DNA of 64,000 nucleotides from Sipunculus nudus (taxonomy: Eukaryota > Annelida > Sipuncula > Golfingiida > Sipunculidae): positions 30,197,456 to 30,261,455 of the forward strand of contig CM049312.1 in the NCBI GenBank assembly GCA_026874595.1, in the 5' to 3' direction. The stretch's first letter is position 1; each line of letters opens with the position of its first letter. Shown here piece by piece: positions 24,691 through 35,489 of this stretch. Position numbers and translations under genes: made by a program. The notes beneath the pieces are model-generated. The model was given only the letters and a program-made list of their open reading frames with translations, did not search any database and had not been told where the DNA came from.

Positions 24691-25964
24691 AAAGGCTAGG
24701 GTTTGGGGGTAACACTTGAACAGCCCCCACATTACACTTATTTAAGCTGTTTGAATGAAAATGGCTCCAAATTTTAAGTGATAGATGGTGCTTCACTTGG
24801 AGCTATAAATGAACCAAATTCATCCCCACTGGTATCTTGTCTTCATGGCTAAATAGTAACATGTAGGACTCTTGACAGCCTAATCTAGAGTTTGTTTATG
24901 TACAATTCCAAACTGAAGCCACTTCTAATATCCACTGGTAAATAATGTTAGAATTGGTGAAATGAATGTATGGACATCTGCAGGAACACTTAGGGAGGTC
25001 AAAATGAAGAAATGAGAAGAGACAGTTTGGCATGATTGTCAAACACCTCACCCAGATATTTTTAAGCTAAACTACTGATACAATTTAAATGTTCCAATAA
25101 TAGATCCAATTTACTCCTTTGAATGTTAAATGTATCCCATATCCGTCTCATGTTTTTCTTACTCTATAATAATGTATAATTTAACATTTCTTCAAACAAT
25201 TTAACATGCTCGTATTCATCATGATTCCACCCTCTACTTATATATGTCCTGTTTACTTCATTCACATCTGTTGACATCCAGAGATTTGTATGCACATGGA
25301 TCATGGCTGTTCCACCAATATTTGGTGTATTTCAAATGTAAGGGTTTACAAATAAACCAGTGACTCTCACCTTGTCTGAGTGAAGACACGAGTACGCTAT
25401 AGTTACAGACAGGAGTTAATTTTTATAAGCTTTTTGCAATTTTTGCGACTCTCATTACAGATTTGCCACCAGATCGAGACACAGATGCACATGACAGACA
25501 CATGAACAAGAGATAAGATCACCATACAATCACTTGACTTAGAGATAGACACCAATACTTTTTTCAGCCTGAATTATCTGGCCCCAATGCCTAAGATGGT
25601 GCGTGAGGTGTTCGACAATTGCTCCAGAATGTAGGGCCAATTCTGAACATGCTCCACTTTTTGTATGGAGCTTATAAAAACACTCAAGGCCATGTGCATA
25701 AGTATGGTGGTGCCTTAGACCCAGTTGTGGCTCTGTTGTTAACACAGAACCACAGGCCCCTGCCTTCATTTATCTAGCAGATGGGAACGCAAGCAGTTTC
25801 TGTGCTGCACTCAGTTAAATTACATGTATCCTGAGTATGGTGAACAGGGGTGATTATTTTAGCCAGCGGTGTGCAGTGTCACTTGTTACATCCCTGCTGT
25901 GAGTGTCCTTGTAACTGGACCATTGACTACACAGCTTCTTACCAGGGTTACACTCTGGATTGTT

Positions 25965-26540
25965 TCAGCTGGCCAGTAGCCGCTGACGGTGACACAACAG
26001 GTTTCAGGTGTCTGTTGCGTCGCTGGCCCACCAAAAGGCTAACTGGGGTTATAGCACGATACGATCTGTTACTCTTAGAAAGAAAATTAAATAAAAATAT
26101 TTCCTATGGTTTTAACAAACCAATGTTCACATAATGTTGTATGTTGAAGGCCATTAGAAAAAAATAACCATTCTGGAAAGAATGAAGCACCTGTAACATC
26201 AACATCTGATATTATTTGTCCAGAGAGAATTGACACATTAACAGCGGTGGTAGACATCTTGCATTTGGTGACAGTCCTGTATTAGGCTTTAGGCCTGTGT
26301 ACTATTATGTTCATATTTTAACTTCCTTGGTGCAAAATAGGGCTGAGAACAGAACAGTAATGTTTTCTAGTGGTCAAATATACAATACACATAGATGTAC
26401 TGAACATTAATCAATGGACGTGTTAAATCTCACAGTTGTGTATGGAGTGTTATAATCACAGTTAACTGCAGGTGCAATCTACAGACTCCACATTGCGTCA
26501 GTCACTGAAAAAAAAAGCAATTGAGGAGTTCATTCCTATG
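25965..26540. repeat. Duplicated segment, copy 2
   Basis: This is the direct-orientation partner of 24150-24690, about 1.8 kb away. Both copies begin near 'gtagc(c/g)gctgac' and end in a 'gactcc.cattgc' stretch. Confidence 0.8.
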
Positions 26541-26639
26541 GGCTAGCTGGCCAGCTGCATGTGTCACATTTCTGCTGGGTGGGTCAGGAAGTTAGCAGTG
26601 ATGATGTAATGCCTGCACCGCACACCACTGGCTGGCTGA

Positions 26640-27426
26640 AAAATTTATTGCTAGAGCTCCTTGACCAGTACAGATTTGAACTTGTCAAGGGTCTGGGAGT
26701 CAACCACAGTGGGGCTGAGGGCATTCCACTCTGGTATTGTACTTGAGAAGAAAGAATTGCTATAACAATTTAGTCTTGCTCTGACGGGCAAGTATTTCTG
26801 TCGATGACCGCAGGTGTTGGAGTGAGATGGAGTTAGGTATGCCTCAGGTTCTAGAGCGACAAGGCCATGAACTATACGATAGAACATATATAGACAACTG
26901 AAATGTTGTCGTGCTTCCAGTGAGCGCCACTGTAATTTTTCAAGCATACATTGTACACTACTGGTGTTGCGGTATCAGTTACATTTAAAGCGTGCACTAC
27001 GCAGTTGTACCATGTCAATCTGGTGTGCTAGGCCTGACTGACGGATGGTAGAGTGACTTCTATTATGAGAAGGATCCCATACACTAGAAGTAAATTCCAC
27101 CTGCGGTCTTACAAGGGACTTGTATATCTGGCACAGGTGTTCTGATGTCACAGTAGCCATGACAACATGACACTCAGGCCTTCGGAAATAAACTGATAGG
27201 GCCTGGACCCTAGCTCTTCAGTTCATCTAAAATCGACGTTTGGGGTGACAGGCTGTCGCTAATGTCACAGTTACGCCTCAGTATGCCTAGTGTGCGGCTA
27301 GCTTTACTTGTAATATCATTTATACGGTGATTCCATTTTAGATCTGCCTGGATAGTGACACCTAAATATTTAATACTGTGTTCTTGAGGTCTTTCAAGGG
27401 TGGTGCCATGAACTGAAGGTAATACA
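26640..27426 (-). pseudogene. Non-LTR retrotransposon: 3' part of reverse transcriptase ORF (decayed)
   Basis: The minus-strand fragments match the C-terminal half of CR1/Jockey-type retrotransposon proteins: 'SIKYLGVTIQADLKWN' with a following 'SRTLGILRRN', then 'YKSLVRPQVEFTSSVWDPS', then 'FSSTIPEWNALSP' and 'LDKFKSVL'. They lie in different frames, so it is inactive. AATAAA follows the end on the minus strand at about 26645. The upstream half continues at 35015-35205, separated by the Foldback-like insertion. It is in the same orientation as EXO5. Confidence 0.85.
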
Positions 27427-27435
27427 GATGCATTA
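27427..27435. other. 9-bp target-site duplication, left copy
   Basis: The sequence gatgcatta lies directly before the inverted terminus. An identical copy is at 35006-35014. Confidence 0.85.
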
Positions 27436-27460
27436 ACGACTGTGAAGTTCGACGGACGTC

Positions 27461-27649
27461 CTAGGTCCATTTTTCGTGAAAATGCTCCGTGAATGCCTGC
27501 TCTTCCTCCGCTTTTAGCCGGAAACATATTTCCCTGACCAGCCTTCTGTTCACCGCTTTGCAGTGTATTTCGCTGATCATCGCTGCCCTTAAGGCTTCGT
27601 CAAGATCATGTATATCAAACGGTGCCAATACACGCTCTCTAATAGACAA
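27461..27649 (-). other. Outward-reading open frame in left terminal inverted repeat
   Basis: A 62-codon frame containing 'FDIHDLDEALRAAMISEIHC' and 'EICFRLKAEEEQAFTEHFHE' reads toward the left end of the element. I do not recognise it. The right terminus carries the same peptide (see 34802-34988) with a stop codon inside. It could be a captured gene fragment or a relic of the element's own coding region. Confidence 0.35.
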
Positions 27650-27689
27650 ATTTCACTATTAATAATAGTGCGACTATTATTCTTTTTTT

Positions 27690-30600
27690 TAAATCTGCTT
27701 GATATAAAAAATGTTATAAAATTTTAAATACGCTAAACAACCCATCAAGTTTGGTATCAACGGAAAGTATTTTTCACAGGTAGTCACATGGTATGAATTT
27801 TAGAGTGGCACAAGTGAGCGTTTTAGAGAAGTCAAATACGACTTTTATTCAATTTTATTTTAATTTAGCGTGAATTTTAAAATGTTATAAAATTTTAATT
27901 ACGCTAAACAACCCATTAAGTATGGTATCAACGGAAAGTACTTTTTACTGGTAGTCACATGGTATGAAATTTAGAGTGGCACAAGTGAGCATTTTAGAGC
28001 AATCAAATACGACTTTTATTTAATTTTATTTTAATTTAGCGTGAATTTTAAAGTGTTATAAAATTTTAAATACGCTGAACAACCCATCAAGTTTGGTATC
28101 AACGGAAAGTTCTTTTAACAGGTAGTCACATGGTATGAATTTTAGAGTGGCACAAGTGAGCGTTTTAGAGCAGACAAGTACGACTTTTATTCAAATTTTT
28201 TAATTTAGCGTGAATTTTAAAGTATTATACATCTTTAAATACGCTAAACAACCCATCAAGTTTGGTATCAACGGAAAGGACTTTTTACTGGTATTCACAT
28301 GGTATGAATTTTAGAGTGGCACAAGTATGCATTTTAGAGCAGTCAGATATGACTATTATTCATTTTTTTTTAAAATTTAGCGTGAATTTTAAAGTGTTAT
28401 TAATCTTTAAATACGCTAAACAACCCATCACGTTTGGTATAAACGGAAAGAACTTTTTACTGGTAGTCACATGGTATGAATTTTAGAGTGGCACAAGTGA
28501 GCGGTTTAGAGCAGTCAAATACGACTATTATTCAATTTTATTTTAATTTAGCGTGAATTTTAAAGTGTTATAAAATTTTAATTGTGCTAAACAACCCATC
28601 ATGTTTGGTATCAACGGAAAGTACCTTTTACTGGTATTCACACGGTATGAATTTTAGAGTGGCACAAGTGAGCGTTTTAGAGCAGTCAAGTACGACTGTT
28701 ATTAATTTTTTTTAATTTAGAGTGAATTTTAAAGTATTATACATCTATAAATACGCTAAACAACCCATCAAGTTTGGTATCAAAGGAAAGGACTTTTTAC
28801 TGGTATTCACATGGTATGAATTTTAGAGTGGCACAAGTGAGTGCTTTAGAGCAGTCAAATCCGACTATTATTCAATTTTATTTTAATTTAGTGTGAATTT
28901 TAAAGTGATATAAAATTTTAATTACGCTAAACAACCCATCAAGTTTGATATCAACGGAAAGAACTTTTCACTGGTAGTCTTATGGTATGAATTTTAGAGT
29001 GGCACAAGTGAACGTTTTAGAGCAGTCAAGTACGACTTTTATTCAAATTTTTTAATTTAGCGTGAATTTTAAAGTATTATACATTTTTAAATACGCTAAA
29101 CAACCCATCAAGTTTGGTATCAACGGAAAGGACTTTTTACTGGTATTCACATGGTATGAATTTTAGAGTGGCACAAGTGAGTGTTTTAGAGCAGTCAGAT
29201 ACGACTATTATTAATTTTTTTTAAAAATTTAGCGTGAATTTTAAAGTGTTATTAATCTTTAAATACGCTAAACAACCCATTACGTTTGGTATAAACGAAG
29301 AGAACTTTTTACTGGTAGCCACATGGTATGAATTTTAGAGTGGCACAAGTGACCGTTTTAGAGCAGTCAGGTACGACTATTATTCAATTTTATTTTAATT
29401 TAGCGTGAATTTTAAAGTGTTATAAAATTTTAATTACCCTAAACAACCCATCAAGTTTGGTATCAACGGAAAGGGCTTTTTAGTGGTATTCCCATGGTAT
29501 GAATTTTAGAGTGGCACAAGTGAGCGTTTTAGAGAAGTCAAATACGACTTTTATTCATTTTTTTTAATTTAGCGTGAATTTTAAAGTGTTATTAATCTTT
29601 AAATACGCTAAACAACCCATCAAGTTTGGTATCAACGGAAAGGACTTTTTACTGGTATTCACATGGTATAAATTTTAGAGTGGCACAAGTGTGCGTTTAA
29701 GAGCAGTCAGATACGACTATTATTCATTTTTTTTTAATTTAGCGTGAATTTTAAAGTGTTATTAATCTTTTAATACGCTAAACAACCCATCACGTTTGGT
29801 ATAAACGGAAAGAACTTTTTACTGGTAGTCACATGGTATGAATTTTAGAGTGGCACAAGTGACCGTTTTAGAGCAGTCAAATACGACTATTATTCAATTT
29901 TATTTTAATTTAGCGTGAATTTTAAAGTGTTATAAAATTTTAATTACGCTAAACAACCCATCAAGTTTGGTATCAACGGAAAGAACTTTTCACTGGTAGT
30001 CTTATGGTATGAATTTTAGATTGGCACAAGTGAGCGTTTTAGAGCAGTCAAGTACGACTTTTATTCAAAATTTTTTATTTAGCGTGAATTTTAAAGTATT
30101 ATACATCTTTAAATACGCTAAACAACCCATCAAGTTTGGTGTCAACGGAAAGGACTTTTTACTGGTATTCACATGGTATGAATTTTAGAGTGGCACAAGT
30201 GTGCGTTTTAGAGCAGTCAGATACGACTATTATTCATTATTTTTAAATTTAGCGTGAATTTTAAAGTGTTATTAATCTTTAAATACGCTAAACAACCCAT
30301 CACGTTTGGTAAAAACGGAAAGAACTTTTTACTGGTAGTCACATGGTATGAATTTTAGAGTGGCACAAGTGAGCGTTTTAGAGCAGTCAGATACGACTAT
30401 TATTCATTTTTTTTTAATTTAGCGTGAATTTTAAAGTGTTATTAATCTTTAAATACGCTAAACAACCCATCAAGTTTGGTATAAATGGAAAGAACTTTTT
30501 ACTGGTAGTCACATGGTATGAATTTTAGAGTGGCACAAGTGAGCGTTTAAGAGCAGTCAGACACGACTATTATTCAATTTTATTTTAATTTAGCGTGAAT

Positions 30601-31852
30601 TTTAAAGTATTATACATCTTCAAATACGCTAAACAACCCATCAAGTTTGGTATCAACGGAAAGAACTTTTCACTGGTAGTCTTATGGTATGAATTTTAGA
30701 GTGGCACAAGTGAGCGTTTTAGAGCAGTCAAGTACGACTTTTATTCAATTTTTTTAATTTAGCGTGAATTTTAAAGTATTATGCATCTTTAAATACGCTA
30801 AACAAGCCATCAAGTTTGGTATCAACGGAAAGGACTTTTTACTGGTATTCACATGGTATGAATTTTAGAGTGGCACAAGTGTGCGTTTTAGAGCAGTCAC
30901 ATACGACTATTATTCATTTTTTTTTAATTTAGCGTGAATTTTAAAGTGTTATTAATCTTTAAATACGCTAAACAACCCATCAAGTTTGGTATAAATGGAA
31001 AGAACTTTTTACTGGTAGTCACATGGTATGAATTTTAGAGTGGCACAAGTGAGCGTTTTAGAGCAGTCAGACACGACTGTTATTCAATTTTATTTTAATT
31101 TAGCGTGAATTTTAAAGTGTTATACATCTTTAAATACGCTTAACAACTCATCAAGTTTGGTATCAACGGAAAGTACTTTTTACTGGTATTCACATGGTAT
31201 GAATTTTAGAGTGGCACAAGTGAGCGTTTTAGAGCAGTCAGATACGACTATTATTCATTTTTTTTTAATTTAGAGTGAATTTTAAAGTGTTATATATCTT
31301 TAAATACGCTAAACAACCCATCAAGTTTGGTATCAATGGAAAGAACTTTTTACTGGTAGTCACATGGTATGAATTTTAGAGTGGCACAAGTGAGCGTTTT
31401 AGAGCAGGCGGATACGACTTATATTCAATTTTTTTTTTTCAATCCGCGTTGATTTTAAAGTGTTATATATATTTAAATACGCTTAACAACTCATCAAGTT
31501 TGGTATCAACGGAAAGTACTTTTCACTGGTAGACACTTGGTATAAAAATTAGAGTGGCACATGTGAGCGTTTTAGAGCAGTCAGATACGACTATTATTCA
31601 TTTTTTTTAATTTCTCTTGGATTTTAAAGTGTTATAAATTTTAAAATACGCTAAAAAACCCATTAAGTTTGGTATCAACGGAAAGTATTTTTCACTGTAG
31701 TCTTATGGTATAAAAATTAGAGTGGTACAAGTGAGCGTTTAAGAGCAGGCGGATACAACTAATATTCAATTTTTTTTCAATTTCGCGTTGATTTTAAAGT
31801 GTTATATATATTTAAATACGCTTAACAACTCATCAAGTTTGGTATCAACGGG
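27690..31852 (+). repeat. ~170-bp tandem array, left arm (about 24 copies)
   Basis: The unit contains 'caacccatcaagtttggtat', 'gaattttagagtggcacaag' and 'cgttttagagcagtca'. Unit starts advance by 169-172 bases. Three variant types recur, marked by 'ttataaaattttaattacgc', 'ttatacatctttaaatacgc' and 'ttattaatctttaaatacgc' with 'cacgtttggtataaacgg'. Short in-phase frames such as 28262-28486 are accidents of the repeat. Confidence 0.95.
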
Positions 31853-34760
31853 AAATAAAAAAAATGAATAACAGTCGTATCAGGCTGCTCTAAAACGGTC
31901 ACTTGTGCCACTCTGATTTTTATACCATGGGACTACCAGTGAAAAGTACTTTCCGTTGATACCAAACTTGATGGGTTGTTTAGCGTATTTAAAGATATAT
32001 AACACTTTTAAATCCAAGAGAAATTTAAAAAAATGAATAATAGTCGTATCAGGCTGCTCTGAAACGCTCACTTGTGCCACTCTGATTTTTATACCATGAG
32101 ACTACCAGTGCAAAGTACTTTCCGTTGATACCAAACTTGATGGGTTGTTTAGCGTATTTTACAATATATAACACTTTAATATCCAAGAGAAATTAAAAAA
32201 AATGAAAAATAGTCGTATCAGGCTGCTCTAAAAGGGTCACGTGTGCCACTCTGATTTTTATACCATGGGACTACCAGTGCAAAGTACTTTCCGTTGATAC
32301 CAAACTTGATGGGTTGTTAAGCGTTTTTAAATATATATAACACTTTAAAATCCACGGAAAATTAAAAAAAATGAATATTAGTCGTATCAGGCTGCTCTAA
32401 AACGCTCACTTGTGCCACTCTGATTTTTATACCATGAGACTACCAGTGCAAAGTACTTTCCGTTGATACCAAACTTGATGGGTTGTTTAGCGTATTTTAC
32501 AATATATAACACTTTAATATCCAAGAGAAATTAAAACAAATGAATAATAGTCGTATCTGACTGCTCTAAAACGCTCACTTGTGCCACTCTAATTTATATA
32601 CCATGTGACTACCAGTGCATAGTACTTTCCGTTGATACCAAACTTGATGGGTTGTTAAGCGTATTCTAAGATGTATAACACTTTAAAATTCACGCTTAAT
32701 TTTAAAAAATGAATAATAGTCGTATTTGACTGCTCTAAAACGGTCACTTGTGCCACTCTACAATTTATACCAAGTGAATACCAGTAAAAAGTACTTTCCG
32801 TTGATACCAAACTAGATGGGTTCTTTAGCGTATTTAAAGATATAAAACACTTTAAAATTCACGCTAAATTAAAAAAAAATTGAATAATAGTCGCATTTGA
32901 CTGCTCTAAAACGGTCACTTGTGCCACTGTAAAATTAATACCATGTGAATACCAGTGTAAAGTACTTTCCCTTGATACCAAACTGGATGGGTTCTTTTGC
33001 GTATTTTAAGATATAAAACACTTTAAAATTCACGCTAAATAAAACAAATTGAATAATAGTCGCATTTGACTGCTCTAAAACGGTCACTTGTGCCACTCTA
33101 AAATTTATCCCATGTGAATACCAGTAAAAAGTACTTACCGTTGATAACAAACTTGATGGGTTCTTTGGCGTATTTTAAGATATATAACACTTTAAAATTC
33201 ATGCGAAATTAAAAATAAATGAGTAATTGTCGCATTTGACTGCTCTAAAACGGTCACTTGTGCCACTCTGATTTTTATACCAAGTGAATACCAGTAAAAA
33301 GTACTTTCCGTTGATACCAAACTTGATGGGTTCTTTGGCGCATTTTAAGATATATAACACTTTAAATTTCATGCGAAATTGAAAATAAATGAATAATAGT
33401 CGCATTTGACTGCTCTAAAACGGTCACTTGTGCCACTCTACAATTCATCCCATGTGAATACCAGTAAAAAGTACTTTCCGTTGATACCAAACTTGATGGG
33501 TTCTTTAGCGTATTTTAAGATATATAACACTTGAAAATTCATGCGAAATGAAAAATAAATGAATAATAGTCGCATTTGACTGTTCTAAAACGGTCACTTG
33601 TGCCACTCTACAGTTTATACTAAGTGAATACCAGTAAAAAGTACTTTCCGTTGATACCAAACTTGATGGGTTCTTTGGCGTATTTAAAGATATAAAACAC
33701 TTTAAAATTCACGCTAAATTAAAAAAAAAATGAATAATAGTCGCATTTGACTGCTCTGAAACGGTCACTTGTGCCACTGTAAAATTCATACCATGTGAAT
33801 ACCAGTGCAAAGTACTTTCCGTTGATACCAAACTGGATGAGTTCTTTGGCGTATTTTAAGATATAAAACACTTTAAAATTCACGCGAAATTAAAAAAATG
33901 AATAATAGTCGTATCAGGCTGCTCTAAAACGGTCACTTGTGCCACTCTAAAATTTATCCTATGTGAATACCAGTAAAAAGTACTTTCCGTTGATACCAAA
34001 CTGGATGGGTTCTTTGGCGTATTTTAAGATATATAACACTTTAAAATTCATGCGAAATTAAAAATAAATGAATAATAGTAGCATTTGACTGCTCTAAAAC
34101 GGTCACTTGTGCCACTGTAAAATTCATACCATATAACTTCCAGTGAAAAGTACTTTCCGTTGATACCAAACTTGATGGGTTCTTAAGCTTATTTAAAGAT
34201 GTATAATACTTTAAAATTCATGCGAAATTAAAAATAAATGAATAATAGTTGTATCTGACTGCTCTAAAACGGTCACTTGTGCCACTCTAAAATTCATACC
34301 ATGTGACTACCTTTGAAAAGTACTTTCCGTTGATACCAAACTTGATGGGTTCTTTAGCGTATCTAACATTTTATGACACTTTAAAATTACGCTAAATTAA
34401 AAATTTTAATAATAGTCGTATTTGACTGCTCTAAAACGGTCACTTGTGCCACTCTAATTTTTATACCATATAACTACCAGTGAAAAGTACTTTCCGTTGA
34501 TACCAAACTTGATGGGTTGATCAGCGTATTTAAAATTTTATGACACTTTAAAATTCACTCGAAATAAAAAAAAAAATGAATAACAGTTGTACCTGACTGC
34601 TCTAAAACGCTCACTATGCCTCTCTAAAATTTATTTTAAAAAATGTGACTACCTGTGAAAAGAACTTTCTGTTGATACCAAACTTGAAGGGTTGTTTAGC
34701 GTATTTAAAATTTTATAACATGTTTTATATCAAGCAGATTTTTAAAAAAAAAGAATAATA
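31853..34760 (-). repeat. ~170-bp tandem array, right arm, inverted (about 17 copies)
   Basis: The same repeat as the left arm appears in reverse complement ('cttgtgccactctaaaattc', 'ataccaaacttgatgggtt'). The switch point near 31852 has no visible spacer. This arm is more diverged from the left arm than the left units are from each other, and uses 'cggtcacttgtg' where the left arm mostly has the equivalent of 'cgctcacttgtg'. Confidence 0.95.
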
Positions 34761-34801
34761 GTCGCATTATTAGTATTATTAATAGTCATATTTGTCTGTT
34801 G

Positions 34802-34988
34802 GAAAGCGTGTATTGGCGCCGTTTGATATACATGATCTTGACGAAGCCTTGAGGGCAGCGATGATCAGCGAAATACACTGCAAAGCGGTGAACAGAAGGC
34901 TGGTCAGGGAAATATGTTTCCGGCTAAAAGCGGAGGAATAGCAGGCATTCACGGAGCATTTTCACGAAAAATGGACGTCGGACGTCCG
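34802..34988 (+). other. Outward-reading frame in right terminal inverted repeat (broken)
   Basis: This is the inverted copy of the 27461-27649 frame, here with a TAG in 'gcggaggaatagcag'. The rest of the peptide is nearly unchanged. It is not functional as a protein by itself. Confidence 0.35.
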
Positions 34989-35005
34989 TCGAACTTCACA
35001 GTCGT

Positions 35006-35014
35006 GATGCATTA
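35006..35014. other. 9-bp target-site duplication, right copy
   Basis: The sequence gatgcatta is identical to 27427-27435. Confidence 0.85.
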
Positions 35015-35205
35015 TTGGTGTAGTACGGGCAGGGATGGTTAGAGTCTGACATGTGGAGGGATTAAACTCCATCAGCCATTCTCTTTCCCATGATCCTACA
35101 CTGTCTATGTCCTGCTGGAGTTTGAGGCCGTCCTCCTTATATTATAATATAATTTATTTCTTTTTGAATGATGCAGTCATATGCAAATAATCTAATTTTA
35201 CTGAA
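35015..35205 (-). pseudogene. Non-LTR retrotransposon: reverse transcriptase, upstream part
   Basis: Minus-strand translation shows an 'RLFAYDC' segment (a decayed FADD catalytic box) and then 'LKLQQDIDSVGSWEREWLME', the helix that normally follows it in CR1/Jockey-type enzymes. The next conserved blocks are found at 27426 and below, on the other side of the Foldback-like insertion. It is truncated at its 5' side about 50 bp from EXO5 exon 1. Confidence 0.8.
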
Positions 35206-35253
35206 TTTATATAGAACTTGAAGACTATAGAAAACACAACCATAATATCTTAC

Positions 35254-35329
35254 CAACATCCAGGCTAGCTAACTCTTCGTCATCAACATCGTCCCAGAGA
35301 TCATCGCTGTCACAAACTGTCCCCGCCAT
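35254..35329 (-). CDS. EXO5: EXO5 exon 1 with start codon
   Basis: It encodes an acidic N-terminus, 'MAGTVCDSDDLWDDVDDEEL', then ends 'GTTG|gtaaga' in phase 1. The split Gly codon is completed exactly by exon 2 (22642). Family members also begin with a short acidic, poorly conserved leader. The ATG at 35329 is the first in frame. The phase match, good donor and acidic character support the link despite a 12.6-kb intron. An alternative would be a different first exon nearer exon 2, but I saw none. Confidence 0.8.
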
Positions 35330-35489
35330 GCATTAAATATCATCAACCACAACACAGGAGACTATATCAGTAAACGTTTGCCTGGATACCGCGAAACAAA
35401 ATTGCTAATCAGGTGTACTATTTCGTTGTTTCCAAGCCATTCTGAATCCACCAACCGTCACAAGGTGGCGCTCACTGTGAACACTGTGA

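Larger units (their letters stand above)
27436..35005. mobile_element. Foldback/Mutator-like element with giant tandem-repeat inverted arms
   Basis: Both ends carry the same terminus in inverted orientation ('acgactgtgaagttcgacgg' inward), extending as a ~220-bp inverted repeat (27436-~27655 and ~34790-35005). Inside, a ~170-bp repeat runs in one orientation to about 31852 and in the opposite orientation from there on, with essentially no spacer. The arms are unequal, about 4.4 and 3.15 kb. An exact 9-bp duplication flanks the element. Nine-base duplications and long inverted arms made of tandem repeats are known from Foldback and Mutator-like elements. No transposase was found, so it would be mobilised in trans. 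It interrupts a retrotransposon within EXO5 intron 1. Confidence 0.8.
22643..35253 (-). other. EXO5: EXO5 intron 1 (12.6 kb, transposon-filled)
   Basis: The intron is bounded by gtaaga (exon 1 donor) and ttttcag (exon 2 acceptor). It holds a dispersed repeat, a TA microsatellite, a MITE, a 0.5-kb duplicated segment, a decayed non-LTR retrotransposon, and the 7.57-kb Foldback-like element inserted in that retrotransposon. The gene's coding frame is intact across it. Confidence 0.85.

Noticed and set aside
27690..34760. CRISPR array or coding repeats
   Set aside because: The ~170-bp units have no separate spacers, switch orientation once, and sit in a spliced animal gene. Their short open frames are accidents of the period.
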